Shown: piece after piece, positions 12,804 to 14,693 of the stretch
Numbering within the stretch: the first letter of the stretch is position 1
Layout of the letters: the number at the start of each line of letters is the position of its first letter
NCBI GenBank assembly: GCA_019594235.1
Contig: JAFDTG010000030.1
Coordinates: forward strand, 1 to 14,693
DNA from: Candidatus Saliniplasma halalkaliphilum
GTDB taxonomy: Archaea > Thermoplasmatota > Thermoplasmata > Halarchaeoplasmatales > Halarchaeoplasmataceae
Direction: 5' to 3'
Length of the DNA: 14,693 nt
Notes under the pieces: model-generated
What the model saw: the letters and a program-made list of their open reading frames with translations, nothing else
Database searches by the model: none
What the model was told of the DNA's origin: nothing
Position numbers and translations under genes: made by a program

Positions 12804-13063
12804 TATGTTCCGTTAAGCATATTGCATATAAATATATTTTGAAGATGAACATAGATCATATACGCAAACCCTAGTATCATCTCCGAGGCTTCCTGCCCGG
12901 CCTTGTTGTCCGTCAATGGTATCAGGTACATATGGACTTGGAACATGATTGGGATCAGTATCAATATGACCAACACCAGGTACTTACCCCACTTAGGAGG
13001 CAGTTCTTTAACGAAACTTTTTCCCACAGGTAGATGGAAGAATATGAAAAGGAACACTGTCAA
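12803..13063 (-). CDS. Small uncharacterised membrane protein upstream of tupA
   Basis: Up to 86 residues. Hydrophobic segments are at ~1-12 (TVFLFIFFHL), 27-48 (YLVLVILILIPIMFQVHMYLI) and ~62-80 (MILGFAYMIYVHLQNIFIC), with a basic KELPPKWGK linker. I recognise no family. The start is unsure: TTG 13063 and GTG 13057 lack a ribosome-binding site, and GTG 13027 would remove the first hydrophobic piece. A TATA-like AATATTTAT at ~13070-13078 fits none of them perfectly. Its TAA shares one base with the tupA ATG (TAATG), suggesting coupling, yet tupA also has its own TATA box inside this gene. Possibly a real small membrane protein linked to tungstate uptake, or the tail of a decayed gene. Confidence 0.5.
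   Translation of the reverse strand: MTVFLFIFFHLPVGKSFVKELPPKWGKYLVLVILILIPIMFQVHMYLIPLTDNKAGQEASEMILGFAYMIYVHLQNIFICNMLNGT
12827..12834 (-). promoter_or_regulatory. TATA box of tupABC, inside the upstream gene
   Basis: TATTTATA on the minus strand is centred 28 nt before the tupA ATG at 12803, which has no Shine-Dalgarno: a leaderless start. The box lies inside the last codons of the upstream small gene. Confidence 0.65.
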
Positions 13064-13147
13064 ACCGATAAATATTTGACCATTAGAGATATTGTTGAAA
13101 GTGTTACGAAGATTTTCTGAACACCAATATATTTATTAAACACGCTT

Positions 13148-14602
13148 GTGAACACTCCCGAAAAGAGTGGTATCATATCGACTATCATACGAAGGTTAAA
13201 AAAGATATTCATTAAAACTGCTGAAGAGAGAAGGGATGATATCCTAGGAGGTCCGATAATAAAGACCATCCTTGTTCTAGCACTTCCGGTGATGGTTTCC
13301 AGTTCTTTACATATATCCTTCAATATAGTCGATACCTTTTGGTTAGGCAGGTTAGGGGCAGCCGAGGTAGGAGCTCCAACTGCAGCCTGGCCTATCCTGT
13401 TCGTTTTCTTGGCCACGGGTATGGGACTAGCAACAGCAGGTGTTGCTCTTGTTGCCCAACATATGGGAGCTGGTAACCGGGATCTAGCCAACGAAGCAGC
13501 TGGTCAGGTTTTTGCATTCTTAATTATATTGAGCCTGATCTTCACCATAGTTGGATACATCGGAGCACCCTATGTATTGAGATGGATGCAGACTCCTCCA
13601 GATATATATCCCCTAGCAGTTTCTTACCTGAGGATCGTCCTTTTAAGCATGCCTTTTATCTTTTCATACACTGGTTTCAGGTTCCTACTCAAAGGTATGG
13701 GTGATATGGTAACTCCGATGCTCATAAAGGTGGTCTTCGTATCAGTAAATGTAGTCCTAGATCCTTTACTGATATTCGGCTGGTGGATATTTCCAGAATT
13801 GGGTGTATCTGGTGCTGCCATCGCCACCTCAATTTCCAGGGTAACTGCAGGACTCGTGGGCATCTATCTTCTGTTCAACAACAGGGTGGATATCCGACTG
13901 ACGTTAAAGAGTCTGAAACTGAAATGGAGGTGGGTCAAGCAGATAGTGACCATCGGTGCACCTGCCACCTTTGCAAGAGCTATGACAGCCTTCGCTTTCG
14001 TTATATTATTCTCGCTGGTAGCTATCTTCGGGGAGACTCCGGTGGCTGCCTACGGTATAGGCCGTAGGGTTATACATGTGATAACCATCGCCATCTGGGG
14101 TTTCGCTGATGCATCTATGTCCATGGTCGGTCAGAACGTCGGTGCAGAAAACAAGAAGAGGGCTGAGGTGATCATCAAGAAGGCGATATTGGTATCATCG
14201 GTTATCATGTTCTCGACCGGCGCTATAGTTATTTTATTCAGAACAGGTATCATGAATTTCTTTATCAACGAGGCCCCGGTGATTACCGAAGGTTCCAGGT
14301 ACTTAGCTATTTATTCCATGTCAATCGGCTTCTTCGGAATATTTAGGATATTGGACTCCAGCTATAGAGGTACAGGACATACCTTACCCGCCATGGGTCT
14401 CGAGGTATTCAGGATATGGGGTTTACGTCTCTTTTTATCAGCACTTCTAGCACTTCCATCTCTACCTCTTATAAACTTCGGTTTTGATCTAGGAGTTGTG
14501 GGTGTTTGGATAGGTATGGCTTTGAGTAATCCGATAGGAGCTTTAGCTTCGTACTTGTACTTTTTAACAGGTAAATGGAAGAGGAAAACTATACGACGTT
14601 GA
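13148..14602 (+). CDS. MATE-family multidrug/Na+ (H+) antiporter, copy B
   Basis: 484 residues with about 12 membrane segments and a longer basic N-terminal extension (RRLKKIFIKTAEERRDDIL) than copy A. TM1 carries LALPVMVSSSLHISFNIVDTFWLGR (P47, D62), and TM5 carries VNVVLDP (N201, D205), the same coupling residues as copy A. Long blocks are shared with copy A: ATGMGLATAG, ANEAAGQVFAF, GIGRRVIHV..IWGFADASMSMVGQNVGAENK, YRGTGHT, and a near-identical KWKRKTI end. Start GTG 13148 has no Shine-Dalgarno, and the nearest TATA-like ATATATTTA (13128-13136) is too close for normal initiation, so the start is uncertain; no better start exists before TM1. No regulator gene or clear operator is adjacent. 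Confidence 0.9.
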   Translation: MNTPEKSGIISTIIRRLKKIFIKTAEERRDDILGGPIIKTILVLALPVMVSSSLHISFNIVDTFWLGRLGAAEVGAPTAAWPILFVFLATGMGLATAGVALVAQHMGAGNRDLANEAAGQVFAFLIILSLIFTIVGYIGAPYVLRWMQTPPDIYPLAVSYLRIVLLSMPFIFSYTGFRFLLKGMGDMVTPMLIKVVFVSVNVVLDPLLIFGWWIFPELGVSGAAIATSISRVTAGLVGIYLLFNNRVDIRLTLKSLKLKWRWVKQIVTIGAPATFARAMTAFAFVILFSLVAIFGETPVAAYGIGRRVIHVITIAIWGFADASMSMVGQNVGAENKKRAEVIIKKAILVSSVIMFSTGAIVILFRTGIMNFFINEAPVITEGSRYLAIYSMSIGFFGIFRILDSSYRGTGHTLPAMGLEVFRIWGLRLFLSALLALPSLPLINFGFDLGVVGVWIGMALSNPIGALASYLYFLTGKWKRKTIRR

Positions 14603-14638
14603 ATTTTATACGATGAAACTACACCAAAAGAAATAAAT

Positions 14639-14648
14639 CAAAATATTG
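14639..14648 (+). promoter_or_regulatory. TATA-like box of the gene at the right edge
   Basis: TCAAAATATT is centred about 27 nt before ATG 14670, the same spacing as other leaderless starts here. Confidence 0.4.
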
Positions 14649-14669
14649 GGTTCACAATACGAATTTGAG

Positions 14670-14693
14670 ATGGCGGATGAAAAAGATTACTAC
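14670..14693 (+). CDS. Start of a new gene, possibly DnaJ (3' truncated by window edge)
   Basis: Only eight codons are visible: MADEKDYY. Many DnaJ/Hsp40 co-chaperones begin M(x)2-4KDYYEILGV, so this could be the start of a J-domain that stimulates DnaK ATPase. A TATA-like box at the expected distance supports a real start. Eight residues cannot settle identity, so no symbol is given. Confidence 0.4.

Noticed and set aside
13060..13491. 143-codon minus-strand frame opposite the start of MATE copy B
   Set aside because: It is the antisense of conserved MATE coding sequence and shows no domain. Only the separate frame at 12803-13063 is kept as a possible gene.

Overview
The window looks like a piece of an archaeal (broadly euryarchaeal) chromosome. 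Several genes have a TATA-like box whose centre lies about 27-29 nt before the start codon, which is what leaderless archaeal transcripts look like. The type I signal peptidase has the Ser-His-Asp arrangement of archaeal and ER Sec11 enzymes instead of the bacterial Ser-Lys dyad. The starts that do carry a Shine-Dalgarno use GGTGA/GTGA-type sites. I do not assign a lineage below this level. No rRNA, tRNA, insertion sequence or CRISPR array was found.

Region 1 (1-2850) is AT-rich accessory DNA. It opens with the 3' end of a gene that looks like an RNA-ligase-type nucleotidyltransferase. About 360 bp without a credible gene follow, and most of this (about 187-491) is packed with short, near-perfect hairpins of unrelated sequence, one every ~26-34 bp. 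Next come an AbiEi/AbiEii toxin-antitoxin operon and, convergent with it only 25 bp away, a second toxin-antitoxin pair: a ribbon-helix-helix/UPF0175-like antitoxin and a PIN-domain toxin that appears cut short at its C-terminus.

Region 2 (2850-6410) is on the plus strand. It holds a six-segment membrane protein with a C-terminal zinc ribbon, a single-domain rhodanese, and a TetR regulator followed after 16 nt by a MATE multidrug exporter. A GACTGA-4-TCAGTC operator-like palindrome lies between the tetR TATA box and its start, suggesting an autoregulated drug-efflux operon.

Region 3 (6412-13063) is on the minus strand. Read in transcription order it has a small two-segment membrane protein, a tungstate ABC transporter (tupA, tupB, tupC, tightly packed), cyanophycin synthetase (cphA), a secreted or anchored protein with a TasA/camelysin-like layout, and a type I signal peptidase that may process it. 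cphA implies storage of nitrogen as an arginine-aspartate polymer; no cyanophycinase is present in the window.

Region 4 (13148-14693) is on the plus strand, with a second MATE exporter closely related to the first, then the first eight codons of a gene that could be dnaJ.

The least explained element is the hairpin array between the ligase-like gene and the abiE promoter.
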